This document shows, in pieces, positions 28,701-37,016 of a stretch of 64,000 nt of DNA. Origin of the DNA: Nevskia sp. (lineage in GTDB: Bacteria > Pseudomonadota > Gammaproteobacteria > Nevskiales > Nevskiaceae); the NCBI GenBank assembly GCA_023229645.1, contig JALNYU010000021.1:7686-71685 (forward strand), in the 5' to 3' direction. How positions within the stretch are numbered: position 1 is the stretch's first letter; each line of letters begins with the position of its first letter. The translations under genes were made by a program, and so were the position numbers. The notes beneath the pieces are model-generated. The model was given only the letters and a program-made list of their open reading frames with translations, made no database searches and was not told where the DNA came from.

Positions 28701-28822
28701 GCGGCTTGGTCAGCAGCACGCTACTGACCTTGGTATTGCTGCCGATTTTGTACCGCCGCTACGCCGAGCCGCGGCCGCGGGCTAAACTCTCGGCCGCCGC
28801 ACTGGCGCGCCGGCTTGAATAG
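25703..28822 (+). CDS. CzcA/CusA-type heavy-metal RND efflux permease
   Basis: Inner-membrane RND pump of 1039 residues with the usual two groups of six helices and large periplasmic loops. The metal-RND signature DGTDIYWARSQVAERL and the TM4 proton-relay segment GMLVDAAVVVVENI, with its acidic residues, place it in the heavy-metal subfamily rather than the drug pumps. The methionines that bind Cu(I)/Ag(I) in CusA are not seen at the corresponding stretches (EGSIIVQLEKLPS and DPMGLNQTDAFF). This suggests a divalent metal (Zn, Co, Ni or Cd) rather than copper, but the comparison is by eye. GGAGG lies about 11 bases before the ATG. Confidence 0.93.
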   Translation: MLIALTRAALARPLMALLLTLLLIGAGSYAFVNLPIDAFPDVSSPQVKIIVKLAGTTPEEMEARVTAPIEVELLGLPKQTMLRSTSKYGLADITLDFADGTDIYWARSQVAERLNAIWGDLPPGVSGGMAPITTPLGEMFMFTVDGPQTLAERRDVLDWIVRPALRTVPGVADVNSLGGRAATYEIVPDAARLAAANATLDDLRQTLERFNRNDGAGRVNEGEEALLVRVQGRLNSLDDIGNLVIRADGNALLRVRDVADVQMGALTRLGGVTRNGEGETVEGLVLGLRGANAGQLVEAVQAKLEAIKPLLPQGVTLTPFYNRGELVGRAVHTVSKALGEAVALVVVLLVLFLGNLRAALAVALVLPLAALWTFVLMRSTGLTANLMSLGGLAIAIGMLVDAAVVVVENIVAHFHEADHGGSTQEQEHDKTQLVLNAVREVAVPVTAGMAIIALVFVPLLSLQGLEGKLFAPVALTIVYALAGSLLLSLTIIPLAAKMLLNEKGHDDPWLPRKLAALYAPVLRWSLRQPLVIGAGAIALLLVAGVLYSRAGKTFMPTMDEGSIIVQLEKLPSINLDAALAIDTQFQNAVLARVPELSMAVARAGSDEIGLDPMGLNQTDAFFALKPKSEWRFDNKEGIRDAIRDVLKDFPGVAFTFNQPIEMRVSELILGVRGDLAVRLYGPDLAVLNQKADEIATALRSIGGAEDVYYVANEGVQYLRAVPNTEALARYGLSVDGLSELLRTQIEGVKVGMIQKEGRRYPMMLKATGADETPENLAAMPVRLPDGARVALSQLATIERVSGPVQINRELGSRNTVIVANVRGRDLVGFVDEARRTVEQNVPLPPGYRLAWGGQFENQQRAAARLALVVPLALALIFLILYSVFNSVRQAALVLSNIPFALIGGIVALTAAGEYISVPASVGFIALLGIAVLNGVVLVTYFNQLRATGMTLEEVVVQGAMRRLRPVMLTASMTAIGLVPMLFASGPGSEIQKPLAIVVIGGLVSSTLLTLVLLPILYRRYAEPRPRAKLSAAALARRLE

Positions 28823-28860
28823 TCGCGAGCCAGCACGCCGCGCCCAGACGAGCCCGCACG

Positions 28861-29556
28861 ATGCCAATGACGCCGCACACCGAGAAACACTTCACCGCCG
28901 GGGAGATGGTGCGCGACGCCGTGATCGGCATGTCCGATGGTTTAACCGTGCCGTTTGCGCTCGCCGCAGGCCTCACCGGCGCAATCGCGCAGACTGATCT
29001 CATCGTCACCGCCGGCCTCGCCGAAGTGGCCGCCGGCTCTATCGCGATGGGCCTCGGCGGCTACCTCGCCAGTCGCGGCGATGCCCAGCACTACGCCAGC
29101 GAACAAGCGCGTGAAGAAAACGAGATCATCACGCGGCCGGACGACGAAGTGAAGGAAGTGCTCGACGTGTTCCGCCAGTACGGCTTGAAAGACGCGGAAA
29201 GCATGGCGATCGTCAACTCGCTGCGGCAGCGCCCGAAAGACTGGGTAATGTTCATGATGCGTTTCGAGCTCGGCCTTGAGCAGCCGGACCCGAGCCGCGC
29301 CTGGAAAAGCGCGCTGACCATCGCCAGCGCTTACGTCATCGGCGGGCTGGTGCCGCTCAGCGCGTACTTTATCGAAGATAACGTACAGCGCGCATTGCAG
29401 ATGTCAGTCGTCGTCACGTTGATCGCGCTGGCCGTATTCGGTGCCGTCAAATCCCGCTTTACCGGCGCACCGGTGTTACGCGGCGCCATGCAGACCACGC
29501 TGATCGGCGGCCTCGCGGCGGCCGCCGCGTTTATGATTGCGCGCTGGCTCGGCTAA
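28861..29556 (+). CDS. VIT1/CCC1 family membrane transporter
   Basis: Membrane protein of 231 residues related to vacuolar iron/manganese transporters. The N-terminal cytoplasmic segment AGEMVRDAVIGMSDGLTVPFALAAGL is the family signature and includes the acidic residues thought to bind divalent metal. A cytoplasmic helical domain with EQAREENEII follows, then two or three C-terminal membrane helices. It lies 38 bases after the metal RND pump on the same strand and may belong to that operon, which fits a metal-detoxification role. Its 3' end overlaps the convergent peptidase gene by 26 bases. Confidence 0.9.
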   Translation: MPMTPHTEKHFTAGEMVRDAVIGMSDGLTVPFALAAGLTGAIAQTDLIVTAGLAEVAAGSIAMGLGGYLASRGDAQHYASEQAREENEIITRPDDEVKEVLDVFRQYGLKDAESMAIVNSLRQRPKDWVMFMMRFELGLEQPDPSRAWKSALTIASAYVIGGLVPLSAYFIEDNVQRALQMSVVVTLIALAVFGAVKSRFTGAPVLRGAMQTTLIGGLAAAAAFMIARWLG

Positions 29557-30277
29557 AAGCATCGCTGAGCATCGTCGGGCTCGCGATGCCGAGCGCCTGT
29601 AAGGTTTCAGGCCCCACCTCGCCATCCGGCGCTAGGCCCTTGGTTAATTGATACGCGATTACCGCCGCGACGGTGTGCGGCCCGTAAATGCCGTCAACCC
29701 AACCGGGATCGTAACCGCGCCGCTTCAACACACGCTGCACTTGCGCAACGCGCTTGCCAGTCAACGGGGGCTTTTTCAAATGCAAGGTCGGCGGTGGTGT
29801 TTCAACCACCTGCGGCTCACTCAGCGCCGCATAGTCGATGCCCGGTACAAGCACGCCGCAGTCCCAACGCCGTGCCGCGACCTTCAGCGCGACCACGCCG
29901 TCTTTTGCCGAATGCGCCTCAACGGTGCCACCGCGACCGTCGCTGATAGCGATATGCCCGGGGACGTCACCCTGCGCGACACGCAGTAAAAACGCGCCCG
30001 GCGTCGCTGCCGCTTCAGCAATCGTGATTTTCCGCCCGAGCTTCTTCACATCACGCGCCCAATAGCCGGTATAGGCATCGACCGTCGCGGGATTGCCGGC
30101 GTCACGATCACAGCCGTAAAGCTGATGCGCCACTTGAAAGACGCACCACGAGGCGAACTCGGCGCAATCCCAAGGGCCTTTCCATTTCTCGTTATCTTTC
30201 GGAACTTTGGCACCGAAAACATAGTGTTCGGTAAGGTGCGCGCGAGCAACCGTAACGATGTCTTTGCCTTCACTCAT
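29531..30277 (-). CDS. NlpC/P60- or CHAP-like peptidase with C-terminal peptidoglycan-binding domain
   Basis: A 248-residue protein with an N-terminal cysteine-peptidase-like fold. A catalytic-cysteine context (PWDCAEFASWCVF) and a histidine context (GDVPGHIAISDGRGG) are both visible, as expected for NlpC/P60 or CHAP enzymes that cut peptide links in cell wall. A C-terminal PG_binding_1 domain runs from VAQVQRVLKRRGYDPGWVDGIYG to VGPETLQALG. No signal peptide is visible, so export may need another route or the protein may act after lysis, as phage-type endolysins do. The convergent VIT gene overlaps its 3' end. Confidence 0.75.
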   Translation of the reverse strand: MSEGKDIVTVARAHLTEHYVFGAKVPKDNEKWKGPWDCAEFASWCVFQVAHQLYGCDRDAGNPATVDAYTGYWARDVKKLGRKITIAEAAATPGAFLLRVAQGDVPGHIAISDGRGGTVEAHSAKDGVVALKVAARRWDCGVLVPGIDYAALSEPQVVETPPPTLHLKKPPLTGKRVAQVQRVLKRRGYDPGWVDGIYGPHTVAAVIAYQLTKGLAPDGEVGPETLQALGIASPTMLSDAFSRASAQS

Positions 30278-30858
30278 AGCCTAATCCTCCTGACGCCTTA
30301 GAGACTGTTATGCACAATTGAGTTACGGCGGCATCACCGGGAATCACGGTGGCGAAGTACCCACTCGCGTCGCAACATCGCTGACGAGGGCGCCGCTTGC
30401 CGCTTGCCGATGCCCGCTGCGGCGTGCAGGTATTGAAAATTAAGCAGATGTTGAAAGGCAGCATAATGCCCTCTTACGTCGCTGAAATTAGACAGTTCTA
30501 ATAAGACTCTATTTCGCAGCGGATGACGTTAACAGCTGCGTATCGCGGCGTCACGCCAATAGTCGTTCTATAGTGTGCACAGCGTCACGTTAGACGCAGC
30601 AAACGAGCGAAAATAGTGATACGCGCCGAAATTCTGCTGCCGCCGATGAACTTCGCTAGCGCCTTGAGACCCCATTCATCGTTATCGCCATCGCCGGTTT
30701 TGCGCACTCGCCGCCGCTTGGGCGCGGTATGCTGCGACGGACATGCAGATGTCTGCTGCCAAATTTCCGGGCCATGCCGCGATAAAAAGCCGGCTCGAAT
30801 TTCTGCGTCGGGGGTCTGAACGCCAAACCCGACGCGGCAAGCTCTCAGGAGGGCGACG
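30278..30858. other. Intergenic region without a supported gene
   Basis: About 580 bases upstream of the DUF3014 gene. The only reading frames are short and lack ribosome-binding sites or recognisable content. It presumably carries the promoters of the two divergent neighbours. I see no RNA gene or strong repeat. Confidence 0.5.
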
Positions 30859-31671
30859 ATGGACGAAAAACGCTGGGCGGCGTTACTGACCGCAATCGTG
30901 CTGGGCGCTGCCGGCACCTGGTATTACCTGAACCACGTCGCAATACCGCCACCGCTCGCCGAGGCGCCGCCGCCTGCGCTCGAAACGGCCCCAGAACCGG
31001 CGCCCGAGCCGGTGCCCGCACCGCCGCCACCGGATTACCCGCTGCCACCGCCGACGGCTGATGCGCCAGCGCTGCCGAAGCTCGCCGACAGCGATGGCGC
31101 GGTGCGCGACGCGTTATCAAGCCTGCTCGGCGGCGGCTCGTTCGCCGCGTTCATGGTGCCAACACAGCTGATCCAGCACATCGTCGTCACGATCGACAAC
31201 CTGCCGCGCAAGCGCGTTGCGCTGTCTTTGCGGCCGATCAAACGCACGCCGCCGCCGTTCCTCATCCGCGAGGACAGTGGCCACATTTATTTGGATCCGG
31301 CCAATGCCGAACGCTACGCCGCACAGGTGGCGTTGTTCGACGCCGTCAGCGCCGAAAAGCTGGTCGCGCTTTACGTGCGGTGGTATCGGCTATTCCAGCG
31401 CGCCTACGTTGAGCTTGGCTATCCCGAGCGCTCGTTCAATAATCGCTTGGTCGAAGTGCTGGATCACCTGCTGGCAACGCCGGAAGTGCCGGCCGAAATC
31501 GAGCTGACGCAGCCGAAAGTTGTCTACGAATTCGCTGACCCAACGCTAGAAGCCTTGTCCGCCGGCCAAAAAACCTTGCTACGCCTGAGCCCGGTGCAAC
31601 GCGCAGACGTGATAAAGCAGTTGCGCGCCATCCGTGCGGCGGTGATCGCTCAAGTGCCAGCAAAATCCTGA
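30859..31671 (+). CDS. DUF3014 domain-containing membrane-anchored protein
   Basis: A 270-residue protein with one N-terminal membrane segment (AALLTAIVLGAAGTWYYL), a proline- and alanine-rich spacer at residues about 30-75 and a C-terminal domain matching DUF3014. Typical stretches of that domain are DNLPRKRVALSLRPI, YVRWYRLFQRAYVELGYPERSFNNRLVEVLDHLL and LSPVQRADVIKQLRAIR. The spacer suggests that it reaches into the periplasm or through the cell wall. AGGAGG lies at good spacing before the ATG. Function is unknown. It converges on the AAA+ ATPase gene. Confidence 0.85.
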   Translation: MDEKRWAALLTAIVLGAAGTWYYLNHVAIPPPLAEAPPPALETAPEPAPEPVPAPPPPDYPLPPPTADAPALPKLADSDGAVRDALSSLLGGGSFAAFMVPTQLIQHIVVTIDNLPRKRVALSLRPIKRTPPPFLIREDSGHIYLDPANAERYAAQVALFDAVSAEKLVALYVRWYRLFQRAYVELGYPERSFNNRLVEVLDHLLATPEVPAEIELTQPKVVYEFADPTLEALSAGQKTLLRLSPVQRADVIKQLRAIRAAVIAQVPAKS

Positions 31672-31716
31672 GCTAGGCCCGCTAATACTTATGCGATCAC
31701 TGCGGCGCAAACGGCC

Positions 31717-34700
31717 CTAGCCCGGCGCCGCCAACACCTGCAGCCGCGCGGCAATTTCGCCGAGGCTGCGCTGGATCTGTGCGTTGTGCGCAGCGCCTTC
31801 CTGCAAGCTGCCAACCAGCGGCTTCAGGCCGAGATCCAACGCCGAGCGAAGGCCGGCCAGCACCGCCGCGGCGTCACTGATTGTGTCGCGTTTGAAGGCT
31901 CGCGCCAGCACTTGTTCGCTAGCCAGCCGCTGCAATAAATCTTCGATCTGCGACCACGGCACGGTCTGGTTGGGATCCGGCTCTGGCGCCGGCTTATCGG
32001 CGAGCGCACGCACGCCGCCGACCAGATCGACCAGCTGCGCAACCACGCGTGTACCGACATCAGCATCGCCGCCCATCGCCTTACGGCGCAGGAAGTCCTG
32101 CTTGATTTGGGCCCAGCGCGCGGCCTGCTCGGCAGTCATCGCGCCGCGTAGCTCGGCGAGCTTTAACAGGTTTTCTTCGGCGCCGGTGGTCAGCAACTGC
32201 GCTTCGCCGATGTAATGGTCGGCGATCAATTGCTGCAGTTCGGCGTCATTCATCACTGGCGATATTTTTTCGGCGAGCTTGGCCATATTGCGGTAGCTGC
32301 CTTGCAGCCGGAACGGCGGCTCCGTGCGGTAGTCGTCGGCCTGTGCGGCGCTGAGGATGTATTGCTGATTAACCTTGAACAGCACCTCGCGCACCTGCAG
32401 CAATTTCTGCAGTGTCGCGACGATTTCCTCGATCTCGGCGCCGCTGTAGTGATAACTCAACGCCGTTGCCGAAAATTCGCGGCCCTGCGCTTTATCGATC
32501 AACCGATAGAGATCGGCAAGATCGCGTGTTGCCAGCGGCGCCAGCACCGCATTCGCGGTCAGGCTGTTCTCGATATAGCTGAGTTTGAACGCGTCTTCAC
32601 TGCCGCCGAGCACATCGCCGAGGTTGTAGATGTCGGCGCGGTTGGCGAGCATGTCCGGAATCTTGAACACTTCGCCGGACTCGGTATACGGATTGCCGGC
32701 CATGACGACGCAGAATTTCTTGCCGCGCAAATCGTACGTGCGCGTAGCGCCTTTCCAAACGCCTTCAACGCGTCGCGTGCCATCGCACAGCGAGATGAAT
32801 TTCTGCAGGAATTCGGGGTGCGTATGCTGAATATCGTCGATATATAGCATCACGTTGTTGCCCATTTCCAAAGCTAGATTCAGCTTTTCCAACTCTTGCC
32901 GCGCGGTGGCGTTCGGCGCCTGGGCTGGGTCCAGCGCACGCACCGTATGGCCTAGGGCCGGGCCGTTGATCTTCATGAAAATCAGGCCGAGGCGATGCGC
33001 CAGGTATTCCATCAACGTGGTTTTGCCGTAGCCCGGCGGCGAAATCAACAACAACAAGCCCATCAAATCGCTACGCCGCTTTTCGCCCGCGGTGCCGATC
33101 TGCTTGGCGAGGTTATCGCCGATCACCGGCAGGTACAGTTCGTTGATCAAACGATTGCGAACAAACGAGGTCAGCGGCCGTGGTTTGAATTCGGCGAGCC
33201 GCAGCGCCGCCCGCTCGCGGGTCAAAATGCCGTGGCGCAGTGTTTGGTAGCGCTGATATTCGGGCAGGAATTGCGCACGATGCCGGTGCAGACGCGCGCC
33301 GTAGTCGTCGATCGCCAGCGCTAAGCGGCCGTCGACGATGCGCGGATGGGTGCCGAGCAAGCCGGCAACCTCAACCTGTAATTCGGCTTCGCTGTAGCGG
33401 CGCGGCCAGCGATCATCGAGCAGCAACAGGGCCGCGGCCTCCGGTATGTAGGCGGCGAGTGCAGCTTCGCTCGGCGTTCGGCAAAGCGCGTCCAGCGCCT
33501 GCTGCGCCAGCGCCCAGCGTTGATCGAGCCGCGGCGCTAACCGCGCCAGCGTCTGGCGGAATTCATCCCAGCGCCGCGCCGCCACCAAGCGCTGTTCCAG
33601 CGCCGTAAGCAAGTGGCGCGCGTACCGACTAAACAAAAACTGCGGGTGCTCGATGGCGAGCACTGATAACAAATAATCGGCGGCAGCGCGGCAATCCTCG
33701 GGCGCAACCGATAACGCCGCCGCTGCGACAAAATCGGCCAATACGGCGGCTGCTTCGCACTGCAAGGCTTCGATACCGGCGCGGCTACCGAAAACCTCGG
33801 CGAGGTCGCGCGCAGCGCGGGCGCGCTCCGGCCAGCGTGCGGCGTCTGCTTCGGTATTCTCGACGCCGTGCCAGTACAACACCGCCAACGCGCGGGCGGC
33901 CGGGGCGTAATGCAGAGTGCCGGCGCTTTCTTGCAGCGCCAGCGCCGCGCGCAAAATGCGTTCGGCGTCGTGATCGTGAATTCCTTTCTCATAGCCATCG
34001 CGATAGCGCGGCGCGGCGAACTCGCGCGCGGTGCGCGCAAGCTGCTCCGGTTGCAGCGCTTGCTGCCGCAGCGCGGGCAGCGTTAATCCTGCTTCGCCGG
34101 CCTCGGCGGCGGCAAGCAATAAGCCAGCGAGCCATTCGCCGCGATAAAGGCTCGGCGATTCCGAGTCCAGCGTCAGCGGCCAGTATTCGCGCAGCGCGAA
34201 CAGCGCTTCGTCGTGCAGCGGCTCGTAATAGTCGGTCCCGGTGAGGTGCAGCGCCAATCCGTCGCCACGCGGCAGCAAGGTTAGATCGGGCGTTTGTGTG
34301 TTGACGCTAAATCGATGGCGTGGGCCCAGCTTGATGACGTTGCCGCCGTCCTCGAACAATTCGCTGCGATCACGCAGTGCCCGCACCGCTTGATCGCGAG
34401 CAGCTTTCAAGCGTGCCTCAACCTCATCGGCCTTGACGCTATCGCGATGCCCGCGCAGCCGTTCGGCGAGTTCGCGCAGCTTCAGAATCAGGGCATCGCC
34501 GGCAAAGAACGCGTTCATCGCGTCGGCATCGGTGAGTCGCGCGGTCCGCCGCGGCAAGCTTTCGAGAATGCGCTCGGCGGCGTCCATCACCGCTTGCGCT
34601 TTGCGCTGCCGCTCGTCGAGCAACTGCTGGCGCTGCGCTTCAAACGTTTCGACCAGTTCTTCGCGCTTGGCCAAAATATCGGCGAGAAACGGCTCATGTT

Positions 34701-36936
34701 CGCCGTACTGGCTTTCCAATTGCTCCAATTGCAACAGCAAGCGCTGCAGTTGATCGTCGCAACGCTCGGGGTCCTGTGCGGCGGTCAGCGCGGCGGCGAT
34801 GCTCTGCGTGAACAGCTTAAATTGCGCACCGAACTGCGCAACAGACTCAGCGCCGACCAGCGTTTTCCGGCGCTGCTCAGCGCGGGCCTTGATTTGATTT
34901 AAACGGCTGTAAATTTCCGAAATCGATTCGACAATCGCGGTGCGTTGCGCGGCATCGTCGACTTGCAAAGTCGCCATCAGCTCCGACAACGTGTCGAGAT
35001 CGGCCGCCATCGTCTGCATCTGCTGCAGCGACGCGCGCAAGGCGTTGGCGCCAACGGCGCTTTGGGCCGCGCCGTCGAGCGCTTGCAGGCGCTCTGCAAA
35101 CGGCTGTAGCGCCTGCGCGCTGGCCAGGAATTGCCCAGTGGCGCCGGCGATGCGGGTCTGTGCCGGCGGCAACTCGGCGGTGAGTGTGTCGATCTCGGCG
35201 ACATCGATGTAGCGATAGTCGCGGATCGTCAGCAAATGGCCGCGTTGCGTGTCGATCGCGTGCAGCGCGTCAACGTAGTCCTGCACCCGCTGCCAACGGT
35301 CCGGCTGCAAGCTTGCGAGCAGCGTTTTTTGCCGCGTGCGGGCATCGCGCAGCGCGCGCTCGGACTGCGCGCGTATGCCGTCAACTTTCTCGTATTCGTC
35401 GATCACCGCTTCGCTGGTGGCGGTGATTTCACGCAGTAGCGCCGGGGTCTCGCCGCAGTGGCTATCGCTAAGCCAGTGGTGTACGTCGAACAGCTGCCGC
35501 GTGCTCTGCGCCAAGCGCGTGTAGCGCTGCGCCGAGACCGCGCCAGCGTCGATTTCGCGGCATAGATTCAATAGATCGGACAACCCGCGCACGAGTTCGG
35601 CGTTGCCGATCCGGCCCATGAAGCTATTGCTGGCCGGCTGGCGCGCGGCGTAGTCGTCGCTGGCGAACGGCGTCTGCCAGACTTGCATCGGATGGACGCG
35701 CGTTGGCTCTTCACTATCGGCCGAGAAAATTACCATCCGGCCATCGTCACTGCAGGCGTAGCCGTGGCCGAAAATCGGCGCCTGCAATCGGCGCTCGATT
35801 AGGTTGTAAGTGAACAGCGCGTCGCGGCCTTGTTCTGGATGATAAAAAACGTAGAGCACGTCTTCGCCGTTCGGCGAGCGGACCGCGCGCTTGAAGCGCA
35901 TGCCGTCCATCGTCTGGCCAAAGGCTTTCGACTCACCGTTCTGCAGGTAGTAGCCGCCCGGAAAAATCACGCCGTGATCTTCCGGTAACTGCACGCAAGC
36001 GAGCCCGATCGCGTCGATCCGCTGCACAGTGCGCGTCAACGTGTTGTAGATGAGATAACGCGACTGCGTTTCCCGATACGGCAGAATTTTTAGCAGCACC
36101 AAGCTACCGACTTGGGCGTAGGCGATCTGACCATCGTCGAGCGACTGCGTAGCGTCTTGTACCGGCTCGCGGTAAATCCCGAGGCCGTCATCGGTGTTGT
36201 TTTCGATCTTAACGGTGAGATCGCCGTTGATCGTTTCGACGAACACTGTGTCGAGAATATTCAGATGCGGATGACGGCCGTGCACCACGTGCTCGCGCGT
36301 GGCTTTGGTCCATTCGAAATCGAACGGCGCCGGCAACGCGCTATCGCGTTCGCCGCGGTTATCGATATAGCGAACATCGCCGTCGCTATTGATTGACCAG
36401 CGAAACACGCGGATATCGCTAAGCCGCTCGCCGATCTGAAAACTCGCGAGCAGCTTGCCGTCGCGCACCATCAGCTGCAGCAGGCGCGTGTTCTTGTAGT
36501 AGGCGTAAAGCGCGCGGAAATCCTGTGCGAAATTATCAGTGCCGAGAAAGCTCTCAGCCAGCGGCACCGCCTGCACGTCGAAACCGTCCGCGGTTTCGAT
36601 CAGGCGATACAGCGAGAAAACATCCGCAACGTGGGTCTCGCGCTTCAAGCCAATGAAGACGTTGTAGCCGAACAGCAGCAGGCCGCCGACGTGAACGATG
36701 TCGCGCGCCACGCAGTTGTGCTCGCTGCGCACGCGCAGGCGGCCGATCACCTCCATCCGGCTGCTGCCGAACTCGCTGAGGCGCTGCGCATTTAACGCTT
36801 CGGCCTGCTGGCGCAGACGCGCGCCTTGCTCGTTCAGGCGCTTGCGCAAAACCTCGTAAGCACCGCTTTCGGCAACGGCTTGATCGGCCAACGCTACGTC
36901 GCTCGCAGCGACGCCATCCTGTTTGCTATCCGACAT
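31717..36936 (-). CDS. Giant AAA+ ATPase of the 'DNA repair ATPase' type in the PspA/flotillin operon
   Basis: A 1739-residue protein, often mislabelled a DNA repair ATPase. The first ~480 residues look like a beta-propeller-like domain. A long coiled coil follows (about 500-850), then a helical part, and an AAA+ module at about 1230-1560. Walker A is ISPPGYGKTTLMEYLA (about residue 1297), Walker B is NVMLYIDDIQHTHPEF (about 1360), and sensor-1-like AGNPYTESGE follows. A further helical region closes the C-terminus. The ATG at 36936 has GAGG five bases upstream. It is the last gene of the operon with PspA and flotillin, so remodelling of PspA or flotillin assemblies at the membrane is a more likely job than DNA repair. 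That is inference from context. Confidence 0.9.
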   Translation of the reverse strand: MSDSKQDGVAASDVALADQAVAESGAYEVLRKRLNEQGARLRQQAEALNAQRLSEFGSSRMEVIGRLRVRSEHNCVARDIVHVGGLLLFGYNVFIGLKRETHVADVFSLYRLIETADGFDVQAVPLAESFLGTDNFAQDFRALYAYYKNTRLLQLMVRDGKLLASFQIGERLSDIRVFRWSINSDGDVRYIDNRGERDSALPAPFDFEWTKATREHVVHGRHPHLNILDTVFVETINGDLTVKIENNTDDGLGIYREPVQDATQSLDDGQIAYAQVGSLVLLKILPYRETQSRYLIYNTLTRTVQRIDAIGLACVQLPEDHGVIFPGGYYLQNGESKAFGQTMDGMRFKRAVRSPNGEDVLYVFYHPEQGRDALFTYNLIERRLQAPIFGHGYACSDDGRMVIFSADSEEPTRVHPMQVWQTPFASDDYAARQPASNSFMGRIGNAELVRGLSDLLNLCREIDAGAVSAQRYTRLAQSTRQLFDVHHWLSDSHCGETPALLREITATSEAVIDEYEKVDGIRAQSERALRDARTRQKTLLASLQPDRWQRVQDYVDALHAIDTQRGHLLTIRDYRYIDVAEIDTLTAELPPAQTRIAGATGQFLASAQALQPFAERLQALDGAAQSAVGANALRASLQQMQTMAADLDTLSELMATLQVDDAAQRTAIVESISEIYSRLNQIKARAEQRRKTLVGAESVAQFGAQFKLFTQSIAAALTAAQDPERCDDQLQRLLLQLEQLESQYGEHEPFLADILAKREELVETFEAQRQQLLDERQRKAQAVMDAAERILESLPRRTARLTDADAMNAFFAGDALILKLRELAERLRGHRDSVKADEVEARLKAARDQAVRALRDRSELFEDGGNVIKLGPRHRFSVNTQTPDLTLLPRGDGLALHLTGTDYYEPLHDEALFALREYWPLTLDSESPSLYRGEWLAGLLLAAAEAGEAGLTLPALRQQALQPEQLARTAREFAAPRYRDGYEKGIHDHDAERILRAALALQESAGTLHYAPAARALAVLYWHGVENTEADAARWPERARAARDLAEVFGSRAGIEALQCEAAAVLADFVAAAALSVAPEDCRAAADYLLSVLAIEHPQFLFSRYARHLLTALEQRLVAARRWDEFRQTLARLAPRLDQRWALAQQALDALCRTPSEAALAAYIPEAAALLLLDDRWPRRYSEAELQVEVAGLLGTHPRIVDGRLALAIDDYGARLHRHRAQFLPEYQRYQTLRHGILTRERAALRLAEFKPRPLTSFVRNRLINELYLPVIGDNLAKQIGTAGEKRRSDLMGLLLLISPPGYGKTTLMEYLAHRLGLIFMKINGPALGHTVRALDPAQAPNATARQELEKLNLALEMGNNVMLYIDDIQHTHPEFLQKFISLCDGTRRVEGVWKGATRTYDLRGKKFCVVMAGNPYTESGEVFKIPDMLANRADIYNLGDVLGGSEDAFKLSYIENSLTANAVLAPLATRDLADLYRLIDKAQGREFSATALSYHYSGAEIEEIVATLQKLLQVREVLFKVNQQYILSAAQADDYRTEPPFRLQGSYRNMAKLAEKISPVMNDAELQQLIADHYIGEAQLLTTGAEENLLKLAELRGAMTAEQAARWAQIKQDFLRRKAMGGDADVGTRVVAQLVDLVGGVRALADKPAPEPDPNQTVPWSQIEDLLQRLASEQVLARAFKRDTISDAAAVLAGLRSALDLGLKPLVGSLQEGAAHNAQIQRSLGEIAARLQVLAAPG

Positions 36937-37016
36937 CGCGACCTCGTAATCCGGGCGGATCAATGGGCAGCACCAAGGCCAGCGGCATCATGCCGCCGGC
37001 CCGGCACCGACGCGGC

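Noticed and set aside
31672..31721. GCTAGG / CCTAGC pair between the convergent DUF3014 and AAA+ genes as a terminator
   Set aside because: Only six paired bases, a loop of nearly 40 bases and no T-tract.
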